Positions 26,607 through 35,201 of a stretch of 56,016 nucleotides of DNA are shown piece after piece. A program made the position numbers and the translations under genes. A model generated the notes under the pieces. It searched no databases and was not told the origin of the DNA. It saw only the letters and a program-made list of their open reading frames with translations. The stretch's first letter is position 1, and every line of letters starts with the position of its first letter. This DNA is from Methylococcaceae bacterium (GTDB lineage: Bacteria > Pseudomonadota > Gammaproteobacteria > Methylococcales > Methylomonadaceae): assembly GCA_006844585.1 (NCBI GenBank), contig SPJM01000249.1:1-56016 (forward strand), in the 5' to 3' direction.

Positions 26607-28178
26607 TTAACGAACCAGATCGTAGTTGTAGTCGGTGGTGCCCATGCCTCGGGTTTCTTTATCCAACTGTTCCAGCACTGCGTTAACCAAGGTAGTCAAC
26701 ATATAAATTGCGCCTTCATATCCCAAAGTTGTCATACGATGTAAATGATGGCGATCAAAAATCGGGAAGCCGATGCGAATCAACGGCACTTCAAATTCTT
26801 CGCCTTTATACAAGGTATCTCTTTGGATAAACTTACCGTATGAGTTTCCGATCATGAAATCCGGTTTATTGGTAAATACCAATGAACGGAAATGCCATAA
26901 ATCTTTACTGATATGGACCGTCGTGTTAGCCCCGTAAGGCGACTCGCTGATCATTTTCTCCATTGCTTTTTTCCAACGTTTATTAGCGTGGTTACAAAGC
27001 ACATCAGTCGGCTCAGCGCCGAGTTCCAGCAGGAATTTAGTCATCCCCATGCAATAATCGGCATCGCCGTATAAGGCGAATTTTTTACCGTGCAGCCATG
27101 CGTGAGAATCAGTCATCATATCCACCAAACGACCGCGCTCTTTTTCCAATGACTCCGGAATCGGCTTGCCGGATAATTCCGATACCTTCATCAATAACTC
27201 ATCGGTCCACTGCAACCCCATTGGAATATTCAGCTTAGGCACGTCATGTTTCCAGGTGTTTTTCACAAATTTCGTAGATTTCACCGATTGCCAAGGTTGC
27301 ATCATAATTGTATTAATTGCATTCGGCGCGTCTTTCACCTCATCCATGGTGGTGCCGCCGGCATATAAGCGAAACTCGCCATCCGCCGGGGTATCCAAAA
27401 CTTCTGTAGGGTCGCTCAACAGGCTATAATCAACGCCCATTTCCTTCATCATCCGATGAATCACCCGGTAGTTGCCTAAATAGGTTTCAAAACCCGGCAC
27501 AAAATTAATTTTGCCGTTTGAACCCACCTCTTTATCTTCCATATAATTCAAGGTGAAGTAACGGGCAATACCTTCAAACATATTGTCCCAACCGGTCGTA
27601 TGGCTGCCGACAAAACTCGGCGTATGGGCGTAAGGCGTCGGGAAGTCCTGTTCGATATAGCCTTCTTTTTTACTATTGTTAATAAATGCATTCAAATCAT
27701 CGCCGATCACTTCCGCCATACAGGTGGTGGAAACGGCAATCATTTCCGGTTTGTATAAAGCTTTGGCGTTTTCCAAGCCGGCATACATATTCTTTTGTCC
27801 GCCGAATACCGCAGCGTCTTCGGTCATCGAATCAGAGACGCAGGCGATTGGTTCTTTGAAGTGGCGGTTGAAATAAGTACGGAAATACGCCACGCAACCT
27901 TGCGAACCATGTACATAAGGCATGGTTTTCTCAAACCCTAGGGAACAAAGCACAGCGCCTAATGGTTGGCAGGCTTTAGCGGGATTGACCGTTAAAGCTT
28001 CGCGATTAAAGTTTAATTCTTTGTATTCTTCAGTGGTTGTCCACTGAAAAGTCTCATCAATTTTATCCTGGGGATGTCTTTCTTCATAGGCTTCTCGTTT
28101 AGTCGATAAATTTTCTTTATATTCATCGTTTCTAAATAAAGGATAACTCGGTTGTATGTTTTCGACTTCTTGACTCAT
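26607..28178 (-). CDS. nifK: Nitrogenase molybdenum-iron protein beta chain NifK
   Basis: A 523-residue beta subunit of Mo-nitrogenase. The P-cluster cysteines lie in the expected contexts: 'NPAKACQPLGA', 'VHGSQGCVAYFRTYFNRHF' and 'STTCMAEVIGDD'. DSMTEDAAVFGG and GFPIFDRHHLHR near the C-terminus are further NifK hallmarks. The long N-terminal extension ('YPLFRNDEYKENLSTKREAYEE') places it with group I Mo-nitrogenases of proteobacteria. With NifD it forms the alpha2-beta2 dinitrogenase. ATG at 28178 has ribosome-binding site TAGGAG. About 200 bases separate it from nifD, with a strong hairpin just after the nifD stop. Confidence 0.97.
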   Translation of the reverse strand: MSQEVENIQPSYPLFRNDEYKENLSTKREAYEERHPQDKIDETFQWTTTEEYKELNFNREALTVNPAKACQPLGAVLCSLGFEKTMPYVHGSQGCVAYFRTYFNRHFKEPIACVSDSMTEDAAVFGGQKNMYAGLENAKALYKPEMIAVSTTCMAEVIGDDLNAFINNSKKEGYIEQDFPTPYAHTPSFVGSHTTGWDNMFEGIARYFTLNYMEDKEVGSNGKINFVPGFETYLGNYRVIHRMMKEMGVDYSLLSDPTEVLDTPADGEFRLYAGGTTMDEVKDAPNAINTIMMQPWQSVKSTKFVKNTWKHDVPKLNIPMGLQWTDELLMKVSELSGKPIPESLEKERGRLVDMMTDSHAWLHGKKFALYGDADYCMGMTKFLLELGAEPTDVLCNHANKRWKKAMEKMISESPYGANTTVHISKDLWHFRSLVFTNKPDFMIGNSYGKFIQRDTLYKGEEFEVPLIRIGFPIFDRHHLHRMTTLGYEGAIYMLTTLVNAVLEQLDKETRGMGTTDYNYDLVR

Positions 28179-28329
28179 GATAGACTCCTACGCGCCACTA
28201 ATCTGTGGACAACGTATTAAGATTTATCGGTAAAGGATTTGCCCCCAATAAAGCTGAAAATTTAATCGACTAAAACCTTATAAAGGTATTTGCGCTATTT
28301 CAGGACAAATCCGTGTTCGGGTAAAAAGC

Positions 28330-28362
28330 ACCGCCGGTCTATGGGGAAAAGTGTCCGGCGGT
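28330..28362 (-). other. Hairpin between nifD and nifK
   Basis: ACCGCCGG (28330-28337) pairs with CCGGCGGT (28355-28362) around a 17-base loop. On the minus strand it begins 18 bases after the nifD stop, with no following run of T. It probably protects the 3' end of processed nifHD mRNA or tunes the nifD:nifK ratio. Confidence 0.5.
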
Positions 28363-28379
28363 TAATATAAACAATTCGT

Positions 28380-29861
28380 TTATGCCCCTGCGGCTACGGC
28401 AACATCTTCAGCGGCGTCTTGCTTCCAAGGCGCTTTGATGTTATTCCAGCAAGGGTTATTCAATGTCATGTCCATATCGCGGGCGAAAATAGCGAAACCA
28501 TCATAGCCATGATATGGCCCGGAATAATCCCAGGAGTGCATTTGACGGAACGGCACGCCCATTTTTTGGAATATATACTTTTCTTTAATGCCCGAACCGA
28601 TCAAATCGGGTTTTACTTTCTTGACGAATTCTTCGAATTCATAACCGGTTACATCATCATATAGCAAAGTGGCGTTACCCATTTCCTTAATGGTGCGATC
28701 ATAATCATCATTATGCGCAAACTCATAGCCGGTGCCGACCACTTCCATACCTAAATCTTCGTAAGCGCCGATGACATGACGCGGACGCAAACCGCCGACA
28801 TACAACATCACTCTTTTACCTTCCAGGCGTGGACGGAATTTGGCGATAACCGCATTGTATTCAGCTTCGTAGCGTTTAATCACTTTTTCAGCGCCAGCTT
28901 TAATTTTGTCGTCGAAATGACTGGCGATTTTGCGTAAAGATTCAGCAATTTTGGTCGGTCCGAAGAAATTATATTCAATCCAGGGGATCTCGTATTTTTC
29001 TTCCATATGACGCGCGATATAGTTCATCGAACGATAGCAGTGAATCAAATTCAATTTCACTTTCGGGGTGTTTTCCATTTCGGCAACCGTGCCGTCGCCC
29101 GACCATTGCGCGACTACTCGCAAGCCCATTTCTTCCAATAATGTGCGAGAAGCCCAAGCGTCGCCGCCGATATTGTAATCACCAATTACCGCAACATCAT
29201 AAGGGGTGCCTTCAAAACTGTTGTCGTTATCGCGATTAGGCAATATCCAGTCGCGAATCGCATCGTTGGCGATGTGGTGACCCAATGATTGAGAAACTCC
29301 GCGGAAGCCTTCACAACGCACCGGCACTACCGGTTTCTCATGCTCTTTATTCTTTTGCTTGGCGACCGCTTCAATATCATCGCCGATCAAACCGATGGGA
29401 CATTCCGATTGAATCGAAATACCTTTATTCAACGGAAACAAATCCTCAATTTCATCAATCAATTTCGCCAGTTTTTTATCGCCGCCGAAAACAATATCTT
29501 TTTCCTGAAAATCGGAAGTGAAATTCATGGTGCCGAAGGTATTCACGCCGGTGGTTCCGACATAGTAATTACGACGCCCCGCCCGCGAATATTGTCCGCA
29601 ACCGACCGGCCCGTGAGAGATATGAATCATATCTTTAATCGGACCCCACACCACGCCTTTTGAACCGGCGTAGGCGCAACCTCTAATGGTCATTACGCCC
29701 GGTAATGATTTACGGTTAGAGGTAATGCATTTGTTGGATTTCTCCAAACTTTGATCATTCACCGCCAAATGTTTCGCGCGGTCTTTTTGCGCTTTCTCAG
29801 GATAGACTTCTAATACTTCCTGGATCAACGCTTCTGTTTCTTCTTTGCTTAAAGCAGACAT
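28380..29861 (-). CDS. nifD: Nitrogenase molybdenum-iron protein alpha chain NifD
   Basis: A 493-residue alpha subunit of Mo-nitrogenase. P-cluster ligands are in '[13 protein letters not shown]', '[16 protein letters not shown]' and '[12 protein letters not shown]'. The FeMo-co environment is intact: [16 protein letters not shown] (the Gln and His near the cofactor), [11 protein letters not shown] (the cofactor-ligating Cys) and [14 protein letters not shown] (the cofactor-ligating His). This identifies a molybdenum enzyme, not the V or Fe-only form, and no anfG/vnfG gene follows. The frame extends 12 codons upstream, but ATG at 29861 ([10 protein letters not shown]) follows a clear AGGAGA and matches family starts. 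It is the second gene of the operon, about 100 bases after nifH. Confidence 0.97.
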   Translation of the reverse strand: MSALSKEETEALIQEVLEVYPEKAQKDRAKHLAVNDQSLEKSNKCITSNRKSLPGVMTIRGCAYAGSKGVVWGPIKDMIHISHGPVGCGQYSRAGRRNYYVGTTGVNTFGTMNFTSDFQEKDIVFGGDKKLAKLIDEIEDLFPLNKGISIQSECPIGLIGDDIEAVAKQKNKEHEKPVVPVRCEGFRGVSQSLGHHIANDAIRDWILPNRDNDNSFEGTPYDVAVIGDYNIGGDAWASRTLLEEMGLRVVAQWSGDGTVAEMENTPKVKLNLIHCYRSMNYIARHMEEKYEIPWIEYNFFGPTKIAESLRKIASHFDDKIKAGAEKVIKRYEAEYNAVIAKFRPRLEGKRVMLYVGGLRPRHVIGAYEDLGMEVVGTGYEFAHNDDYDRTIKEMGNATLLYDDVTGYEFEEFVKKVKPDLIGSGIKEKYIFQKMGVPFRQMHSWDYSGPYHGYDGFAIFARDMDMTLNNPCWNNIKAPWKQDAAEDVAVAAGA

Positions 29862-29915
29862 TTGCTTTCTCCTATGATGCCGGGGGTAATCTCCCACCAG
29901 GCTGAGTCAGGAAAA

Positions 29916-29940
29916 AGGAGAGTATTTTGGATACTCTCCT
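29916..29940 (-). other. Intercistronic stem-loop between nifH and nifD
   Basis: AGGAGAGTAT (29916-29925) and ATACTCTCCT (29931-29940) form a perfect ten-base stem with a five-base loop, 22 bases after the nifH stop. Such hairpins between nifH and nifD commonly stabilise a short nifH transcript, giving more Fe protein than MoFe protein. Confidence 0.65.
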
Positions 29941-29962
29941 GTCAAATAGGTTTACTGAGTTA

Positions 29963-30883
<921 letters not shown>

Positions 30884-30888
30884 TTAAC

Positions 30889-30904
30889 AGCAACCGCCGT
30901 GCCA
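30889..30904 (-). promoter_or_regulatory. Sigma54 -24/-12 promoter of nifHDK
   Basis: On the minus strand the sequence is TGGCACG-GCGG-TTGCT, a perfect match to the RpoN consensus TGGCACG-N4-TTGCW. The GG and GC pairs are correctly spaced. Transcription should start near 30878, giving a short leader before the nifH ATG. Confidence 0.93.
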
Positions 30905-31000
30905 ACCCACAAAATTAATATAAAGCATTGTTTTTATTGATTTATTTAATTTTTACAATTCATTTGCAGGCGTTACATTACATACATTTTGTCCGGGTCT

Positions 31001-31016
31001 TGTAAGCTTACTCACA
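31001..31016. promoter_or_regulatory. NifA upstream activator site for nifH
   Basis: TGT-AAGCTTACTC-ACA fits the NifA consensus TGT-N10-ACA and lies about 125 bases upstream of the predicted nifH start, the usual distance for DNA looping. The DNA between is AT-rich, as expected for bending by IHF, though I see no full IHF consensus. Confidence 0.75.
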
Positions 31017-31137
31017 GAAGGGTTATTGAATAAAACGAAGTTTTCCTATTTTTTCCAGGCAATTTGTCGAAGGCATCCCGGTAATTTTCACTATTTATGC
31101 TTATAATGTATCTATGTTTAGTTTTTAAAACAGGCAT

Positions 31138-33222
31138 ATGAAGTTTTATAAATGTTTTAAAAATGTGATTATGCAAACCACGACTGCTGTGATTTACTTT
31201 TCACTGGCCGAATTAGCATTAAATTTTGCCACGATATCCGGCAATGTCACTCTGATATGGCCTTCTTCCGGCTTTGCCCTTGCTGTAATGTTAAAATTTG
31301 GCAAATGTCATGCGCTGGGCGTGTTTTTGGGCGCTTTTGCAGCCGGTTATCAAGTCGGCAATCCGCATTATGTTTCCGCGTTGATCGCTTTCGGGAATAC
31401 CTTGGAACCGCTGACAGCGTTATATTTACTGCGCTTCTTCCCTTTTTCCGCCAATCTCTATCATATTCATGACTACCGGTCGTTGCTTATCGCCGGCCTG
31501 CTTTCATCTATGGTAAGCGGCTTTTTCGGGGTAACGGCGCTGTTAATCGCCGGCTTTATTTCGACGGAATGGATATCTGCAACGTTTATTAACTGGTGGA
31601 TGTCCGATACCATCGGCATCCTATTAATTACCCCGACAATTTTATTAGCCAACTACAGGCAGCTCAAACATGCCTGCTATCAGAGAATTCTAGAATGCAT
31701 CAGCGTATTAATACTGTCCGTTGTTATCTCCATTTTTGTATTAACCGACTATGACTTTTCCGCCGTTAAACACTATAAAGGCAGTTTCTGGTTGGTTATT
31801 CCCTTATTTTGGTCAGTACTGCGCTTTGGCCAAATGATAACGGCTTTAATAACCGTTGGATATTTTTTTATCGGCATCTATGGCTTAACCATTCAACAAG
31901 GCATTTTTATTGATAATCAGTTAGTCCCTAATTTGCCTTTATTTCGCGCTTATTTTTTTGTCATCGCCATCGGCGGCACGACTATCGCCTTCATCATTCA
32001 TCAACGAAATACTCTTTTTCAGGCCTTAGATAACAGCCAAACTGAAATATTTATATTTTGCAGTAATGACATGAGCATTGAATATGTCAACAAAGCAATA
32101 CTCGAACGCCATCATATGACGACCAGCCAAGCGCTGGCGATGACGCCTTTCGAACTTAACCCTTTATTTAACCGTGAAGAGTTTAATGAAATACTGGATG
32201 ATTTGAGCAGCAGCGAAGATAGCAGCTATCATTTTGAAACTTTATATCAAAATCACAATAGAAAACCTTATCCGGTTGAAGTCAAAATCCAGGCGGTTAA
32301 TCAAAAAAATGAACATTGTTATATCGTAATGGTGAATGATATCAGCGACCGGGTGGAAAAAGAAGCCGTGCAGCGCATGGGTAATTATGTCTGCGACTTG
32401 TCGCCTCAAGGCATTATGATCACTAATCAAGATAAACATATCATCCGCGTTAACCAAGCATTTACTGACATCACCGGTTATCAAGCGCATGAAATTCTAG
32501 GCGAGTTCCCGAGCATTTTGAGTTCAGGCGTTCATGACATTATTTTTTATCAAAAATTATGGGACTCCATTAATGACAAAGGAATTTGGGAAGGTGAAAT
32601 TTACAACCGACGCAAAAACGGCGAACTTTATCTGCAACAATTAACCATTAAAGCGCTGAAAAATTCATTAGGTCATGTCGAATATTATATCGCCATGTTT
32701 ACCGACATCACTGAGCAACATGAAAAAGGCGAACGTTTAAAACATAGAGCCGAACACGACATGCTAACCGGACTGCCTAACCGCTTTTTATTAGAGGAAA
32801 AATTTAACTTCGCCCATGCCTCAGCTAAACGCCATCAAAAAAAACTGGCTATATTGTTTCTTGATCTAGACGACTTTAAACTCATCAATGACACCTTTAG
32901 TCATTCTGTCGGCGATAAAGTGCTGCAAACGATTGCCGAACGCTTACAATCTTGTTTAAGAGCTGTTGATATGGTCAGCCGTATCGGCGGCGATGAATTC
33001 GTTATACTACTAAGCGATATCAGCGATAAAAATGCTAGCCTTACGCTTTCCGATAAAATAAAACATGCGGTGGCTGAACCCATCGCTATCGAAAAAGACA
33101 ACTTTGAAGTCAAGGTCAGCATCGGTTCGGCTATGTACCCTGATGATGGGGAAGAATTTGAAGTCCTCATGCAACAGGCCGATCTCGCTATGTATTCCGA
33201 TAAAGCGATTAATAAAACCTGA
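31138..33222 (+). CDS. MASE1-PAS-PAS-GGDEF diguanylate cyclase
   Basis: A 694-residue inner-membrane protein. Residues 1-290 are a MASE1 sensor with about eight hydrophobic helices (start 'VIYFSLAELALNFATISGNVTLIWPSSGFALAVML'). Two PAS domains follow (about 300-410 and 415-535; GEFPSILSSG, YNRRKNGELYLQQ). The C-terminal GGDEF domain has an intact active site (RIGGDEF, G617) and RxxD inhibitory site (RAVD, five residues before). It should make c-di-GMP in response to a membrane or cytoplasmic signal. It is divergent from nifH, with the NifA site lying in the shared 299-base gap. A TATAAT at 31102-31107 could be its -10, without a clear -35. Monocistronic by spacing. Confidence 0.92.
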   Translation: MKFYKCFKNVIMQTTTAVIYFSLAELALNFATISGNVTLIWPSSGFALAVMLKFGKCHALGVFLGAFAAGYQVGNPHYVSALIAFGNTLEPLTALYLLRFFPFSANLYHIHDYRSLLIAGLLSSMVSGFFGVTALLIAGFISTEWISATFINWWMSDTIGILLITPTILLANYRQLKHACYQRILECISVLILSVVISIFVLTDYDFSAVKHYKGSFWLVIPLFWSVLRFGQMITALITVGYFFIGIYGLTIQQGIFIDNQLVPNLPLFRAYFFVIAIGGTTIAFIIHQRNTLFQALDNSQTEIFIFCSNDMSIEYVNKAILERHHMTTSQALAMTPFELNPLFNREEFNEILDDLSSSEDSSYHFETLYQNHNRKPYPVEVKIQAVNQKNEHCYIVMVNDISDRVEKEAVQRMGNYVCDLSPQGIMITNQDKHIIRVNQAFTDITGYQAHEILGEFPSILSSGVHDIIFYQKLWDSINDKGIWEGEIYNRRKNGELYLQQLTIKALKNSLGHVEYYIAMFTDITEQHEKGERLKHRAEHDMLTGLPNRFLLEEKFNFAHASAKRHQKKLAILFLDLDDFKLINDTFSHSVGDKVLQTIAERLQSCLRAVDMVSRIGGDEFVILLSDISDKNASLTLSDKIKHAVAEPIAIEKDNFEVKVSIGSAMYPDDGEEFEVLMQQADLAMYSDKAINKT

Positions 33223-33265
33223 CAGCATTGCTTTTCATACACAAAAGGCGGCGCAAAGATGCGAT

Positions 33266-33281
33266 TGTTATAAACCCTACA
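33266..33281. promoter_or_regulatory. NifA-type activator site upstream of the SIR2-like gene
   Basis: TGT-TATAAACCCT-ACA matches TGT-N10-ACA, framed by GCGATT and AATCGC arms. It lies about 100 bases before the start predicted from the -24/-12 element at 33347, the normal spacing for NifA. Confidence 0.6.
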
Positions 33282-33346
33282 TAATCGCAGCTTTTTATTT
33301 CAGTCAGAATCGCTTATTGCTTTTGTCTCCAACGCATTAAGAGTCT

Positions 33347-33362
33347 TGGACTAAATCTTGCT
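33347..33362 (+). promoter_or_regulatory. Candidate sigma54 promoter of the SIR2-like gene
   Basis: TGGACTA-AATC-TTGCT keeps the essential GG and GC with the exact RpoN spacing and a perfect TTGCT -12 box; the -24 box is weaker than that of nifH. Start expected near 33373, about 30 bases before the ATG. Confidence 0.6.
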
Positions 33363-33399
33363 CCATATTAAGTTGAAATAAAATCTCAACATGGAGCAA
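33358..33399. repeat. Inverted repeat over the -12 box and ribosome-binding site
   Basis: TTGCTCCAT (33358-33366) and ATGGAGCAA (33391-33399) are perfect inverted copies, with an inner GTTGA/TCAAC pair. The right arm contains the GGAG ribosome-binding site of the SIR2-like gene, and the left arm contains the -12 TTGCT. Confidence 0.65.
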
Positions 33400-33401
33400 A
33401 T

Positions 33402-34265
33402 ATGTCATCTGAACTTCCTAAAGAAATCTTAGCGGGTTTATACAACAATACCATTGTCCCCTACCTTGGTTCCGGCGTTTTATATGATTCAGTGGATAAA
33501 ATCACCGGCGCAGCGATTCCGGCCGACAGCAACAGTCTTATTCTCGCCATGAATAACGGCAAACCGATGGCGCCCAAATTAATGTATGAATTCCCGCGCG
33601 CGGCAATGAATCAAGAGTTAAAACGCGGACGTAATTTTTTAAAACAGTTTTTGCATAAAACCTATGCTGAAACGCAATGGAGCCGCGCCGCATTGCATGA
33701 ATGGCTGGCTGAATGGAAGCCGCAATATGTCATCGACATTAATCGCGACACTCAATTACAAGACAGCTATGCCGATGAAGAGCACACTCTGATTTGCGGC
33801 GTTGCGCGGATTACCGAATCTCAGTTTCGCTATCGGATTTATCATTATGACGGCGAACAATACTTTGAAATTTCAGAACAAGAAGCCAATAAACAGTTGC
33901 CGATATTATTCAAACCGATGGGCACGCCGCGCCCGAATGACGACTATATCGCCTCCGATGCTGATTATGTGGATTATATTACCGAATTAATGGGCGGTTT
34001 CGCGATTCCTAATTTTTTAAAAGATTTGCGTAAAGGCAAACAGTATTTATTGTTAGGTATGCCGTTAAATCGCGATTCGGAACGCATGGTAATGAGCGAT
34101 ATTAGTTACGACTCGCCGGAAGCCAAAGGTTGGGTGCTGAACAAAAATCCGACGGCGAAAGAGACTCGCTACTGTCAGCGCATCGGCCTGGAAATCATTG
34201 ATATGGATGTTGCTGAATTTCTGGCGAGTTTAGGCTATTCCGAAGCCGTTAAACAATCGGCTTGA
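33402..34265 (+). CDS. SIR2-like domain protein linked to nitrogen fixation
   Basis: A 287-residue soluble protein resembling the SIR2_2-type NAD-binding fold. It has an N-terminal NNTIVPYLGSGVL glycine motif, a central VIDINRD segment in the place of the TNYD motif (N114 kept), LFKPMGTP in the place of K-x-HG, IASDADYVDYI, and a late QYLLLGMPLNRDSERM resembling 'LfvGysl.D'. The position normally held by the catalytic His is Met173, so NAD hydrolysis is doubtful and NAD(H) or ADP-ribose sensing more likely (inference). A NifA-type site and -24/-12 element upstream suggest co-regulation with nifHDK. I considered DraT (NifH ADP-ribosyltransferase), but the glycine motif and its order argue against it. 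Ribosome-binding site GGAG. Confidence 0.75.
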   Translation: MSSELPKEILAGLYNNTIVPYLGSGVLYDSVDKITGAAIPADSNSLILAMNNGKPMAPKLMYEFPRAAMNQELKRGRNFLKQFLHKTYAETQWSRAALHEWLAEWKPQYVIDINRDTQLQDSYADEEHTLICGVARITESQFRYRIYHYDGEQYFEISEQEANKQLPILFKPMGTPRPNDDYIASDADYVDYITELMGGFAIPNFLKDLRKGKQYLLLGMPLNRDSERMVMSDISYDSPEAKGWVLNKNPTAKETRYCQRIGLEIIDMDVAEFLASLGYSEAVKQSA

Positions 34266-34289
34266 TTTCTAACACAATGCAATAGCAAC

Positions 34290-34351
34290 TTGGGGCGCGG
34301 GCTTTGGCCTGCATTATTGACTATTCATGCAGGCTAAAGCCCGCGCCCCAA
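34290..34351. repeat. GC-rich inverted repeat between convergent genes
   Basis: Two 25-base arms (34290-34314 and 34327-34351) beginning TTGGGGCGCGGGC differ by a single mismatch and enclose 12 bases. They lie between the SIR2-like and Smr genes, which converge here. There is no T run, so it is a REP-type element that may act as a two-way terminator or mRNA stabiliser. Confidence 0.8.
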
Positions 34352-34405
34352 ATTATACTTATGTAGTGAGGCGCCAGGCAGTGAACAAGGTGCGCAGCGC
34401 GCACC

Positions 34406-35011
34406 TTACAGCGTTCCACCCAAACGCGCGGCGTGGCGTTCGCGGTTTTCCGCCCTTTTTTGTTCGCTTTTACGCAATAACACATAGACCGCCGCCACTC
34501 CGCCATGATGCTTTAGCGCCGTATGAAAAGCCTGAACGGTTTTAATTTCCGGCAGCCATTGGGCTAAATAACTTTTCAACAAGTTCCCGCTTTTACCATG
34601 ACCGATAAAAATCTGCACGCTGCGAATATTCAGCTCTTCACATTGTTGCATGAGTTCAAGTAATTCATCCCTGGCCTGATGCGGCGTTTTTTTATTCAAA
34701 TTTAACGTGGCTTCAGGAAGATAACGCCCAGTGCGCAGATTTTTGAACACGGCGTTTTGAATGCCGTTGCGTTTATAACCCAACCAATCCTGATCACTGA
34801 GCGGTTGACGCAAAATGAGCGATAACGGCGAACCCTCCAGCTCTTGTTGATCGCATTCCGCCATTTCACGCCGATATTGTTGCCCTGGCGTAGGCGTCGG
34901 CGTAGCAACCGTTTTGACTTTGGCTTCTTGTTTTATAGGCTTTACATCCGCCATTTCACGGACAAATAAATCTAATTCATTTTTTTCCATCATTTCTTCC
35001 ACTTCTGACAA
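34406..35011 (-). CDS. Smr-domain protein of the SmrA type
   Basis: A 201-residue protein. The N-terminal 100 residues match the SmrA/YdaL pattern (LDLFVREMADVKPIKQ, PLSLILRQPLSDQDWLGYKRNGIQNAVFKNLRTGRYLPEATLNLN). The Smr domain follows (HQARDELLELMQQCEELNIRSVQIFIGHGKSG, then 'LKSYLAQWLPEIKTVQAFHTALKHHGGVAAVYVLLRKS'). Smr domains nick or cut nucleic acids; the HGK and 'A...HGG.GA.yVlLr' motifs are present. Standalone proteins of this type have DNA endonuclease activity in vitro but an unclear cell role. Several possible starts exist (35011, then Met at about 34993 and 34990). It converges on the SIR2-like gene and is probably not part of the nif regulon. Confidence 0.85.
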   Translation of the reverse strand: MSEVEEMMEKNELDLFVREMADVKPIKQEAKVKTVATPTPTPGQQYRREMAECDQQELEGSPLSLILRQPLSDQDWLGYKRNGIQNAVFKNLRTGRYLPEATLNLNKKTPHQARDELLELMQQCEELNIRSVQIFIGHGKSGNLLKSYLAQWLPEIKTVQAFHTALKHHGGVAAVYVLLRKSEQKRAENRERHAARLGGTL

Positions 35012-35201
35012 CGGAGTCAGACAATGACCTTTATTAGTGAAGAAAAATCCAACTATGTCTACAAATAATGAAAATTAAGGCTAAGCTATAATGAGTCGCT
35101 ATTAATTTAAGCGCTTAACCCGACATACATAATGTTATACCGAGATGACAATAATTTGTCACCTACGGTTTTTTAGTCATTCCGTTTTAGCGGGAGTCAT
35201 G

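Noticed and set aside
29862-29897. Longer NifD with a 12-residue N-terminal extension
   Set aside because: The extension lacks a ribosome-binding site, whereas ATG at 29861 follows AGGAGA and matches the family start.
33402-34265. SIR2-like gene as draT (NifH ADP-ribosyltransferase), because of its position near nif
   Set aside because: The protein begins with a SIR2-type glycine motif (VPYLGSG) and shows later SIR2_2-like blocks in order; I do not see DraT signatures.
35146-35161. TGACAA-TAAT-TTGTCA and nearby TTAAGCGCTTAA as operators of the giant sensor kinase
   Set aside because: Short palindromes in AT-rich DNA without a matching promoter arrangement; chance is likely.
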